Shown here: positions 35,935-43,383 of the stretch, piece after piece
Layout: every line of letters starts with the position of its first letter
How positions within the stretch are numbered: position 1 is the first letter of the stretch
Assembly (NCBI GenBank): GCA_905233285.1
Contig: CAJODY010000013.1
Coordinates: forward strand, 1-45,948
DNA from: an uncultured Bacteroidaceae bacterium
GTDB taxonomy: Bacteria; Bacteroidota; Bacteroidia; Bacteroidales; Bacteroidaceae
Direction: 5' to 3'
Length of the DNA stretch: 45,948 bases
Notes under the pieces: model-generated
Databases searched by the model: none
What the model was told of the DNA's origin: nothing
Seen by the model: only the letters and a program-made list of their open reading frames with translations
Translations under genes and position numbers: made by a program

Positions 35935-36561
35935 ATGCGAAGATGTAATATCTATGTTGCTTGTGTTCTGGCTGCTGCATTACTTGTCGGATGTCGTAGC
36001 AGTAAGAATGCCTCTACTCAGTCCGAAGCAATCCAACCACAGGCTGCAGAGGTGGAACAACCGTCAACCGGTAGCGCCAGGTCGCTTACCACTCAGACCA
36101 ACCTCACGGCTCATGTCAAAGTACGTCTCACGTTCGACGGCAACAATATTGGAACAGGTGGTACTCTGCGAATGCGGATGGGTGAGGTTATACAACTGTC
36201 AATCCACGACCCCTTCCTCGGTATTTCTGAAGTGGGACGTATGGAGATAGACCCTTTCAATGTTCTCGTCATCGACCGCTATAATAAACGTTATGTCACG
36301 ATGACATATGACGAGCTTAACCGCTATGCGCGACGCCAACTAGACTATGAGACCATTGAATACTATTTCTGGCAGCAAGCTCTTCGCAACGATACGGACG
36401 AGTTACAGTTCCAGATTCCTGTAGGTCGTAAGACTGTTGGTCTTAACCTACGCCTGTCGGGAAAGAATGACAAATCGGATTGGGATGCCTATACCACACC
36501 TCCAGACCGTTACGACAGGGTTGCAGCTGAAGAACTCTTTAAAAGTCTTTCCGAATTGTAA
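35935..36561 (+). CDS. DUF4292-family lipoprotein
   Basis: 208 residues from the ATG at 35935. The lipobox LLVGC gives lipidated C20, followed by a serine/glutamine-rich linker. The domain (NLTAHVKVRLTFDGNNIGTGGTLRMRMGEVIQLSIHDP) has the beta-sheet pattern of the LolB/LppX-like fold attributed to DUF4292 proteins in Bacteroidota. In this phylum the gene habitually precedes an EnvC/M23 gene, as here (11 bp gap), suggesting a role in envelope maintenance or lipoprotein handling. Molecular function is unknown. Confidence 0.8.
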   Translation: MRRCNIYVACVLAAALLVGCRSSKNASTQSEAIQPQAAEVEQPSTGSARSLTTQTNLTAHVKVRLTFDGNNIGTGGTLRMRMGEVIQLSIHDPFLGISEVGRMEIDPFNVLVIDRYNKRYVTMTYDELNRYARRQLDYETIEYYFWQQALRNDTDELQFQIPVGRKTVGLNLRLSGKNDKSDWDAYTTPPDRYDRVAAEELFKSLSEL

Positions 36562-36572
36562 AGATTGAAAAG

Positions 36573-38009
36573 TTGAAGAATCCGAGTAAGAAAATATTTC
36601 AGTCGTTATGTATGATGCATTATGCATTATGCATTATCCTCGCTTTCTCCCTGACAGCCCTCCCTGTTGAGGCTCAGCAACGTAAGAAAGCGACGACTAC
36701 AAAAAAGACGACCACTACTAAGAAGACACAGACTAAGAAGCCGGCTGCTACCACAAAAAAGGTTGACAAGAAGACTCAACTGCGTAACGAGAAAGCGGAG
36801 GCAGAACGCAAACGCAAACTTGAGCAGCAGCGTGCACAGCAGCTGACACGTAACATCAAGGCAAACCTCGACAGTGTGTTGGTGATAAACGGACAAATCA
36901 CTACCCAGAAACGTTCAATCGATAGTCTTGACAGCGAAATACACGTTCTTCAGACAAATATCGACTCGATGACAGTTGAACTGAAACGTCTCGAGAAAGA
37001 ACTCGAACAGCGTCAGAAGCAATATGCCCGTGCTCTCATTCAGCAACGTAAGCAGCAGAGTGTGCAGCAACGACTCACATTCATATTCTCTGCCGACAAC
37101 TTCGCACAGATAATACGCCGTATGCGCTACATACGCGAATACACTACCTATCAGCGGGCACAAGGCGAACTGCTCAAGGAGAAACAACTCGAGGTGAATA
37201 ATGCCCGTGACCGTCTGCTGGGAGCAAAGGCTAAAATGGAGCTGAACCTAAGCAGTATGCAGACTAAGCAGAAGCATTTGGAAGGATTGAAGAGTCGTGC
37301 CGAGAAGAATGCCGCCCTGCTTAATAAGAATCTTGCTGCCACGCAGAAGCAGATAGCGGAATATCAGAAACGTGAGCAGGCACTTAGCGACCAGATAGAA
37401 AAACTCATCCAGGAAGAGATAGAAGCCGAGCGCCGCCGTCAGGAGGAAGCAGAACGTCGCCGTCAGGAAGAGGAAACCCGGCGCAATGCTCAGGCGGGTT
37501 CTAAGACTGCCAAGTTGTCGAAGAAAGGGAATAAGGGCAGTACATCTTCTATCGAGACTCGTACAGAGAACTATAGGTACTCCGACACATCTGTAAAACT
37601 GAGCAGCGACTTCGCATCGAACAAAGGCCGCCTGCCTATGCCTATTACCGGTGGCTATAATATAGTCCGCCATTTCGGTATGTATAATGTTCAGGGACTT
37701 CGTAACGTCACTCTCAATAGTAAAGGTATCGACATTCGTGGTCAAAAGGGAGCCATGGCTCGTGCCATATTCAACGGTGAAGTGAGCAATATATTCCAAT
37801 ATGGCTCAACATATATTGTAATGGTACGTCATGGTAAATACATCAGTGTATATTCCGGCATGAAGAGTGTATCGGTGCGAAAAGGTCAGACGGTGAAGAC
37901 AAAGGATAATTTAGGTGTTATCGGAACGGATGCGGATGGAAATTACACCCTTCATTTCCAGTTGCGTCGCGAGAAAGAATTGCTTAATCCTGAACATTGG
38001 GTGCGTTGA
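36573..38009 (+). CDS. EnvC-like murein hydrolase activator with degenerate M23/LytM domain
   Basis: 478 residues from a TTG, which gives a complete positively charged signal peptide (MKNPSKKIFQSLCMMHYALCIILAFSL split over residues 1-27); the ATG at 36612 is an alternative. A Thr/Lys-rich linker and a long coiled coil (about 65-310, with RRQEEAERRRQEEE) precede a C-terminal LytM domain (about 350-478). The metal-binding positions look eroded: the expected H-x-G-x-D reads NSKGIDI, so the first histidine is gone. Like E. coli EnvC it probably activates amidases at the division site rather than cutting peptidoglycan. The end overlaps queH by 26 bp. Confidence 0.88.
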   Translation: MKNPSKKIFQSLCMMHYALCIILAFSLTALPVEAQQRKKATTTKKTTTTKKTQTKKPAATTKKVDKKTQLRNEKAEAERKRKLEQQRAQQLTRNIKANLDSVLVINGQITTQKRSIDSLDSEIHVLQTNIDSMTVELKRLEKELEQRQKQYARALIQQRKQQSVQQRLTFIFSADNFAQIIRRMRYIREYTTYQRAQGELLKEKQLEVNNARDRLLGAKAKMELNLSSMQTKQKHLEGLKSRAEKNAALLNKNLAATQKQIAEYQKREQALSDQIEKLIQEEIEAERRRQEEAERRRQEEETRRNAQAGSKTAKLSKKGNKGSTSSIETRTENYRYSDTSVKLSSDFASNKGRLPMPITGGYNIVRHFGMYNVQGLRNVTLNSKGIDIRGQKGAMARAIFNGEVSNIFQYGSTYIVMVRHGKYISVYSGMKSVSVRKGQTVKTKDNLGVIGTDADGNYTLHFQLRREKELLNPEHWVR

Positions 38010-38544
38010 GCATTGAAAATTCACAACCGCAGTATCGTTGGTTGTAGAAACCATTCTCTTTGAGTAGTTGATTGCGTCTTTCCTGCAATCCTCCCTTTCG
38101 CCAATTCCGGGCATCGAAACTGACGCCGCTCACCTGGTCGGCAGCCCACATACCGGCTTCCATTATCTGTTCGAGTGATTTCCAACGGCTTGATGCCAGC
38201 GTAGTGGTGAACTCCTCCAGTCCCAGTTCCTTGCATTTCTTGGCACTTCGCAGCAATCGGTATTTGAAGCATTCCAGACAACGACTACCGCGTTCAGGTT
38301 CCGTTTCCAATCCTTTTATATAGTCAAGCCAGGCTTCGTGGTTATAATCATCGTCTATAATCTCCAGACCTAACTGTTTGGCATATCTGGTTATTTCCTG
38401 CTTTCTTATCTCATACTCCTCCTGTGGATAGATGTTCGGGTTGCAATAGAATATCGTTGGACGCACATCATTGTTCAGCATCCACTCTATTATTGCACTC
38501 GAACAGGGAGCACAACAGGAATGTAACAGTACTTCTTTTGCCAT
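37984..38544 (-). CDS. queH: Epoxyqueuosine reductase QueH
   Basis: 186 residues. QueH (formerly DUF208) performs the last step of queuosine synthesis, reducing epoxyqueuosine in tRNA. Metal/cluster-binding cysteines are visible: LLHSCCAPCSS near the N-terminus, ERGSRCLECFKYRL centrally and YCGCEFS at the C-terminus. Length fits the single-domain form. It is the last gene of the minus-strand ispG group, 33 bp after ispG, and overlaps the converging envC gene. Confidence 0.93.
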   Translation of the reverse strand: MAKEVLLHSCCAPCSSAIIEWMLNNDVRPTIFYCNPNIYPQEEYEIRKQEITRYAKQLGLEIIDDDYNHEAWLDYIKGLETEPERGSRCLECFKYRLLRSAKKCKELGLEEFTTTLASSRWKSLEQIMEAGMWAADQVSGVSFDARNWRKGGLQERRNQLLKENGFYNQRYCGCEFSMLNAPNVQD

Positions 38545-38577
38545 CGTTGTGAGGCATCCTGGGGGTCTTGTTACCCT

Positions 38578-39963
38578 CTATCTCTTCATGTCGTTATCAA
38601 TCAGTTCTAGCAGTCGGCTCACAGCCTCAGTCTCTGGGATATTCTTCTCAATACACTGTTTGCCTTTGTACAAACTTATCCGTCCCACACCGGCACCCAC
38701 ATATCCGTAATCGGCATCGGCCATCTCGCCCGGTCCGTTTACGATACATCCCATGATGCCGATCTTCAGTCCTACGAGGTGACGTGTGGCTTCCTTAATC
38801 TTCGCGATGGTCTTCTCCAGATTATATAGCGTGCGTCCGCAGCCCGGACAAGATATGTACTCGGTCTTTACGAACTTCACCCTTGCAGCCTGCAATATCG
38901 AATCAGCCAGGTCTGTAAGCCGTTCTTCCGAAAATTCCTTGTTCTTTATTTTCAGTTTATGCGCCAATCCATCGATAAAAAGTGCTCCTGTCGTCATTGC
39001 AGCTTTCAGTTGCAAGTCTTCCCATGACGTTTCGTTTAGAATCAAGGTGACAGTGTCATCTTTTATCGAAGCCTTGACTTTTTCTCTCAGTTGCGCACAT
39101 TCCGCGATGCAGTCCACCAGTTTGCGGGCTACGGGAATCTCTTTTTCCGGAGCTTCCGACAGGCTCACACGTATCGTGTCGCCAATGCCTTCACAGAGTA
39201 GTGCACCGATGCCTACGGCACTCTTTATCCTGCCGTCCTCACCTTCACCGGCTTCCGTCACTCCCAGATGCAATGGGAATGCCATGCCTTCCTTCTCCAT
39301 CTCCTTCACGAGCAGTCTGACCGTACGTACCATCACTACCGTGTTGCTGGCTTTGATGGATATGACCACATTCCTGAACTGCTCCTTTACACAGATTCTA
39401 AGGAACTCCATGCACGACTCCACCATGCCTTCGGGTGTGTCGCCATAGCGCGACATAATACGATCCGACAGCGAACCGTGGTTCACACCTATTCGTATAG
39501 CAGTTCCGTGCTCTTTGCAGATATTCAGGAATGGCACGAAACGGCTCTCGATTTTCTTAATTTCATCGGCATATTCCTCGTCTGTATATTCCAGACTTTT
39601 GAATGTGCGGGCTGGGTCGACATAGTTACCCGGATTGATGCGCACCTTCTCGCAGATGGTTGCAGCTGTATCGGCTACGGCAGCGTTGAAATGTACGTCA
39701 GCCACCAGAGGTACCGTATATCCGTCCCTGCGCAGTCCGTCCTTTATGGCTTGCATATTAAGAGCCTCGCGCTGTCCTTGAGTGGTAAAACGTACTATCT
39801 CACCACCTGCATCTACAATACGCTTGGCTTGTGCTATGCTGCCCTCCGTGTCCATCGTCGAGGTGTTAGCCATCGACTGTATGCGTATCGGGTTCTTACC
39901 CCCGAGTTGCACACCGCCTACGCATACCTCCCAACTCTCTCTACGTTTATACATCATCAGCAT
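38578..39963 (-). CDS. ispG: 4-hydroxy-3-methylbut-2-enyl-diphosphate synthase (IspG) with shortened insert domain
   Basis: 461 residues. It makes HMBPP from MEcPP in the non-mevalonate isoprenoid route using a [4Fe-4S] cluster. The TIM barrel (NPIRIQSMANTSTMDTE; RFTTQGQREA; ADVHFNAAVA) and cluster domain (CPGCGRTLYNLE; MGCIVNGPGEMADADYGYVG) are intact. E. coli IspG is about 372 residues, and Bacteroidota forms carry an inserted domain that makes them about 600. Here only about 75 insert residues remain (about 300-375), including DLQLKAAMTTGALFIDGLA. Start: ATG at 39963 or at 39957; both overlap the purE stop. Confidence 0.95.
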   Translation of the reverse strand: MLMMYKRRESWEVCVGGVQLGGKNPIRIQSMANTSTMDTEGSIAQAKRIVDAGGEIVRFTTQGQREALNMQAIKDGLRRDGYTVPLVADVHFNAAVADTAATICEKVRINPGNYVDPARTFKSLEYTDEEYADEIKKIESRFVPFLNICKEHGTAIRIGVNHGSLSDRIMSRYGDTPEGMVESCMEFLRICVKEQFRNVVISIKASNTVVMVRTVRLLVKEMEKEGMAFPLHLGVTEAGEGEDGRIKSAVGIGALLCEGIGDTIRVSLSEAPEKEIPVARKLVDCIAECAQLREKVKASIKDDTVTLILNETSWEDLQLKAAMTTGALFIDGLAHKLKIKNKEFSEERLTDLADSILQAARVKFVKTEYISCPGCGRTLYNLEKTIAKIKEATRHLVGLKIGIMGCIVNGPGEMADADYGYVGAGVGRISLYKGKQCIEKNIPETEAVSRLLELIDNDMKR

Positions 39964-40463
39964 TTATAAGTGTATTTTACCTCTTTTAGTTCGGCATTTG
40001 CCTTCTCTATCTTCTTGCAGAGACCTTTCTTATACTCAGCAAACTTTTCAGCTAGCTGCTCATCGCCCAATGCCATCATCTCTACAGCCAGGATGGCTGC
40101 GTTCAGTGCACCGTTGATAGCGACTGTTGCCACAGGTATGCCCGGAGGCATCTGCATGATTGAGAACACGGCATCCATTCCATCGAGCACACTACCCTTG
40201 ATAGGTACTCCTATGACGGGCAATGTAGTACTGGCTGCTATCACTCCGGGCAGAGCTGCAGCCATACCTGCTCCAGCAATGATTACCTTGATACCGCGTG
40301 CCTTGGCACCCTTTGCAAAAGCTTCTACTGCATCTGGTGTACGATGTGCGGATAATGCGTTAATCTCGAACGGAATCTGCATCTCGTCGAGAAACTGTGC
40401 TGCTTTCTCCATAACGGGCAGGTCACTAGTGCTGCCCATGATAATTGAAACGATTGGTGTCAT
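39957..40463 (-). CDS. purE: N5-carboxyaminoimidazole ribonucleotide mutase
   Basis: 168 residues from the ATG at 40463 (MTPIVSIIMGSTSDLPVM); an eight-codon upstream extension lies in the GGCGCC repeat element and is unlikely. The class I PurE features are present: GSTSDLP, ALSAHRTP with the catalytic histidine, GAGMAAALPGVIA and SIMQMPPGIPVATVAI. It moves the carboxyl group in the sixth step of purine synthesis. It overlaps ispG by 7 bp, so the two are translationally linked. Confidence 0.97.
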   Translation of the reverse strand: MTPIVSIIMGSTSDLPVMEKAAQFLDEMQIPFEINALSAHRTPDAVEAFAKGAKARGIKVIIAGAGMAAALPGVIAASTTLPVIGVPIKGSVLDGMDAVFSIMQMPPGIPVATVAINGALNAAILAVEMMALGDEQLAEKFAEYKKGLCKKIEKANAELKEVKYTYKC

Positions 40464-40477
40464 ATCTTTAGTTTTTA

Positions 40478-40536
40478 GGCGCCCCAACTTTTTCGATATG
40501 TCGACATGTCGGTATGTCGTTATGTCGACGGGCGCC
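40478..40536. repeat. Four-copy ATGTCGNN octamer array bracketed by GGCGCCC/GGGCGCC
   Basis: Four exact-length octamers, ATGTCGAC, ATGTCGGT, ATGTCGTT and ATGTCGAC, occupy 40498-40529. They are bracketed by an inverted repeat GGCGCCC (40478-40484) and GGGCGCC (40530-40536), the latter followed by TTTT on the plus strand. ATGTCGACAT at 40498-40507 is itself palindromic. It lies between the PAP2-like gene and purE. Confidence 0.9.
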
Positions 40537-40552
40537 TTTTATTAATTCTTAA

Positions 40553-41176
40553 CTACATCCACGCCAGCAGGATAAAAACCATCGAGCAGACGAAACCGAT
40601 GATGAATCCAACTATTACCTGAGCCAACGAATGCTGTCGCAGGATGATACGGCTGGTTCCCAATGCCCCACTCAACAGGATAAGTGCACAAACATACCAC
40701 ATCGGGTTGAAGTAGAACAGGTTGCTGAAGGCTATCAGTGCGCCTACCATACCACCCATGCCTACCATGTGGGTGCTTACCTTCCACCATGTGTTGATGA
40801 ACACGCAGATTACCTGCGATACGAAGGCTGCCATCACCACGCCCCTTACAAACATCACCACGTTGATTCTCGACAACACCACCAGACACACCGTATAGCT
40901 GCAAATTGTCAGCAGGTAAGGCATGTGTCGGTGTTCACGATGCGACAACTGCAAGTGTGTCCATCTCATCACCATACGGAAGATATTGATGCCCAGGCGC
41001 GGAATGAATACGGTAAAGATGAACACGGTGAACAGCAGGAAAAGTCTGTATTCTATCGGTAGCATCTGCAGGTAGCTGTAAAAGAACAACACCATGAGAA
41101 TCCACACCGGAGTGTAGAACGGAGAGAATACTATCGAGAGTACCCTTGCTATTTTCATCAGTCGTTTCTCGCTCAT
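40553..41176 (-). CDS. PAP2-like membrane phosphatase
   Basis: 207 residues with about six membrane segments. Divergent PAP2 motifs: LSHREHRHMPYL (first), VSTHMVG in place of PSGH (histidine kept), and SRIILRQHSLAQV (third, histidine kept, usual final aspartate replaced by glutamine). This fits a lipid- or isoprenyl-phosphate phosphatase, possibly for undecaprenyl or lipid A-type substrates. Its start overlaps the rpoN stop as ATGA, so it is coupled to rpoN. Catalytic competence is uncertain. Confidence 0.75.
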   Translation of the reverse strand: MSEKRLMKIARVLSIVFSPFYTPVWILMVLFFYSYLQMLPIEYRLFLLFTVFIFTVFIPRLGINIFRMVMRWTHLQLSHREHRHMPYLLTICSYTVCLVVLSRINVVMFVRGVVMAAFVSQVICVFINTWWKVSTHMVGMGGMVGALIAFSNLFYFNPMWYVCALILLSGALGTSRIILRQHSLAQVIVGFIIGFVCSMVFILLAWM

Positions 41177-42678
41177 GTGCTCAGTCGTTTCTGTACGGGC
41201 GGAATACCCATTTCATCGCGATATTTTGCCACCGTGCGGCGTTTTATGTTTAGTCCTTGTCGTGCCAGTAACTCCGATAGCTGCGAATCGCTTAGCGGAG
41301 CTTCCTTGTTTTCTTCCTTTATCATCTGCCTCATCATCTCCTTTGCCTTGTCCGCATCCACAGTCTCGCCCTGTGCGTTTGAGCGTGTATGCTTGAAGAA
41401 GAACGATAACGGATAAATCCGTCCGTCCACCATGCAATACTTGCTGTTTCTCACCCTTGACACCGTCGATATATCATACCCAGCCTCTTCTGCCACATCT
41501 TTCAGTATGAGCGGGTTTAGGTCGTCTGTATCTTGAGTCAGGAAAAACTGCTTTTGCAGCTTTATGATAGCCCTCATCGTCCGTATCAGCGTCTCGTTCC
41601 TCTGGCGCACAGCGTCGATGAACAGTTTTGCAGCCTCCACCTTATTGCGGGTGTAAGTCACGAAATCTTGTTCACTTCGACTCAGTTTCCTTTCCGTCTT
41701 CTCATACGCTTTCAACTGGTTGAGATAATCCTTGCTGATATGCATCACGGGCAGTTCGCCGTTGTTCAGACGGCAGTTTACCAGTCCGTTCTCATCTGTT
41801 TCAACGATGAAATCGGGTACTGCCGAACCCACCCTGTCCTTTGCCGACTCCGTCAGAGCCAGTCCCGGGTGCAGATTCAGTTTCTTCAGTTCGTCGAACA
41901 CCAACTTCAGCTTCGTAGGCGAAATGCCCATCAGACGTGCCAGTTTCTCCGTATTATTATTTACGAACAGGTCGTAGTGTTCGTCTATAATCCGCCTGCC
42001 TTCTTCCAGCAGAAAATACTTCTCGCCCAGCAGATGCTCCTTGTCGTTCATTCTGCGGTCAATTTGCAGTAGCAGACACTCTCTTGTATCTCTTGCCCCG
42101 ATTCCTGCGGGGTCAAACTGCTGCAGTACCTTCAGTGCCTCCTCCAGTTCCTCCTCATCAGTCTCGATATTATGCTGAAACAGCATCTCGTCTGCAATCT
42201 TATGCAGCGGAACATCGATGAAACCGTTGTCGTTGAGCGAATTTATCAGATATTCTACTAATGTACGCTGATGAGTAGTAAGGTCAAAGTCTATAAGCTG
42301 CTCCATCAGACCGTCCACGAACGATACCGTATCGCCTATAGGCATATCCTGCCGTTCCTCTCCGCTGTACTTTCCTGCCACAGGTACATCGTCCGAATCG
42401 AACATGTCATCGTCATAGTCAGTTGCAGAGTCCTGCCCTTCGTCCATCTCCCCCTCATTGTCAGGGTTTTCCTCGTGTTCATTGGCCTCTCTTTCAGGGT
42501 CGGGAGTTTCTTCCTCGCGACTTTCCGTCTCCAGCGTCACATTATCGATAGCCTCATCCTTCACCCTCTGTTCCAGTTCGACAATAGGCAGTTCCAACAG
42601 CTTCGTCGTCATAAGCTGCAGTGGCGACAACTTCAGCAGTTGCGCCTCCGTCTGAACCTGATACTGTCTCTGTTGCAT
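41173..42678 (-). CDS. rpoN: RNA polymerase sigma-54 factor
   Basis: 501 residues from the ATG at 42678; an in-frame start at 42717 lies upstream of the promoter and is rejected. Glutamine-rich region I (MQQRQYQVQTEAQLLKLSP) contacts activators; an acidic region II follows (about 60-110). The core-binding region and C-terminal DNA-binding segment come next, including KDVAEEAGYDISTVSRV and the RpoN box KRRTVAKYRDE near the end. All regions appear intact. No sigma-54-dependent activator (AAA+ GAFTGA protein) is encoded in this window. Confidence 0.96.
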   Translation of the reverse strand: MQQRQYQVQTEAQLLKLSPLQLMTTKLLELPIVELEQRVKDEAIDNVTLETESREEETPDPEREANEHEENPDNEGEMDEGQDSATDYDDDMFDSDDVPVAGKYSGEERQDMPIGDTVSFVDGLMEQLIDFDLTTHQRTLVEYLINSLNDNGFIDVPLHKIADEMLFQHNIETDEEELEEALKVLQQFDPAGIGARDTRECLLLQIDRRMNDKEHLLGEKYFLLEEGRRIIDEHYDLFVNNNTEKLARLMGISPTKLKLVFDELKKLNLHPGLALTESAKDRVGSAVPDFIVETDENGLVNCRLNNGELPVMHISKDYLNQLKAYEKTERKLSRSEQDFVTYTRNKVEAAKLFIDAVRQRNETLIRTMRAIIKLQKQFFLTQDTDDLNPLILKDVAEEAGYDISTVSRVRNSKYCMVDGRIYPLSFFFKHTRSNAQGETVDADKAKEMMRQMIKEENKEAPLSDSQLSELLARQGLNIKRRTVAKYRDEMGIPPVQKRLST

Positions 42679-42687
42679 AATCGGGCA

Positions 42688-42718
42688 CAAAGGTACGATT
42701 AAGTGAGAGCAGAACAAA
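42688..42718 (-). promoter_or_regulatory. Promoter of rpoN
   Basis: On the minus strand TTTG (42715-42718), a 19-nt spacer and TACCTTTG (42688-42695). The -7 element ends only 9 nt before the ATG, implying a leader of a few nucleotides. Confidence 0.8.
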
Positions 42719-42814
42719 ATAAACTCATTTATTTTTTATGCCGAGCGTAGTACGTTCTTTCTCCACTTTGTTACGAAAGCGCAAGCGATGACGCCGCAGG
42801 CAACGTACAATTTT

Positions 42815-43363
42815 TTATCCTTTCATTTTTCTGCCTGCCTCTTTTCTTGCTTCCCGCCATTTGGGGAAGAACCTGTCCATCAGAGCGTGGAATCGTGCAT
42901 TATGACTTGGCTCCAGTAAATGACACAACTCATGCACCACGATATGCTCCACGCACCACTCGGGCAGCAGCAACAGATACAGGGAAAAGCAGATGGATCG
43001 ACTTCGGACATTGCACACACCCCATCTCGACACCATAGCCCTGTATTGGACATTTGAAGGACTTACTTCCATCTCTCTTGCATGCCGCTCCACCATCGGT
43101 TCCACCATTGCCTTCAACTTCTCCACAGCCTCCGTCCTTTGGGCCCTCGTCGTCAACGGCAACTGGGCATAGAATGCATTCCGTCTGTCCTGCCTTTCCA
43201 TTGCTTTTTTCCTATTCTCTATAATCCACTCCCTATGTCTCTCGACGAACTCCTCCACCTCCCTTCTCGGCATGCCCCATGGAGCCGACACATGCACATC
43301 GCCGTTCTTCACGATTCGCATCGACATCCTGCTTGTCCTTCTATACGTCAACTGTATTGCCAT
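42815..43363 (-). CDS. YgjP/M48-like zinc metallopeptidase
   Basis: 182 residues of the YgjP (DUF45) family. The motif HELCHLLEPSHNARFHAL (HExxH at residues 144-148 with a downstream histidine pair) and the segment SRWGVCNVRSRSICFSLYLLLLP are characteristic. Cytoplasmic; no signal peptide. Substrate unknown in the family. It starts 20 bp after the AAA/DUF4143 gene and may share its transcript. The 96 bp between it and the rpoN promoter contain only a weak long-loop hairpin. Confidence 0.88.
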   Translation of the reverse strand: MAIQLTYRRTSRMSMRIVKNGDVHVSAPWGMPRREVEEFVERHREWIIENRKKAMERQDRRNAFYAQLPLTTRAQRTEAVEKLKAMVEPMVERHAREMEVSPSNVQYRAMVSRWGVCNVRSRSICFSLYLLLLPEWCVEHIVVHELCHLLEPSHNARFHALMDRFFPKWREARKEAGRKMKG

Positions 43364-43383
43364 CGTTCAGGAGCATTTATCAG

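Noticed and set aside
40498-40529. Possible CRISPR or satellite array
   Set aside because: Units of 8 bp without spacers are not CRISPR; kept only as a short tandem repeat.
42679-42717. 13-residue longer N-terminus for RpoN
   Set aside because: It runs through the TACCTTTG and TTTG promoter elements; the Gln-rich start after the ATG at 42678 matches other RpoN proteins.
42750-42820. GTACGTT/AACGTAC inverted repeat followed by a T-run
   Set aside because: The loop is about 45 nt and the T-run is on the strand without an upstream gene, so I do not call a terminator.
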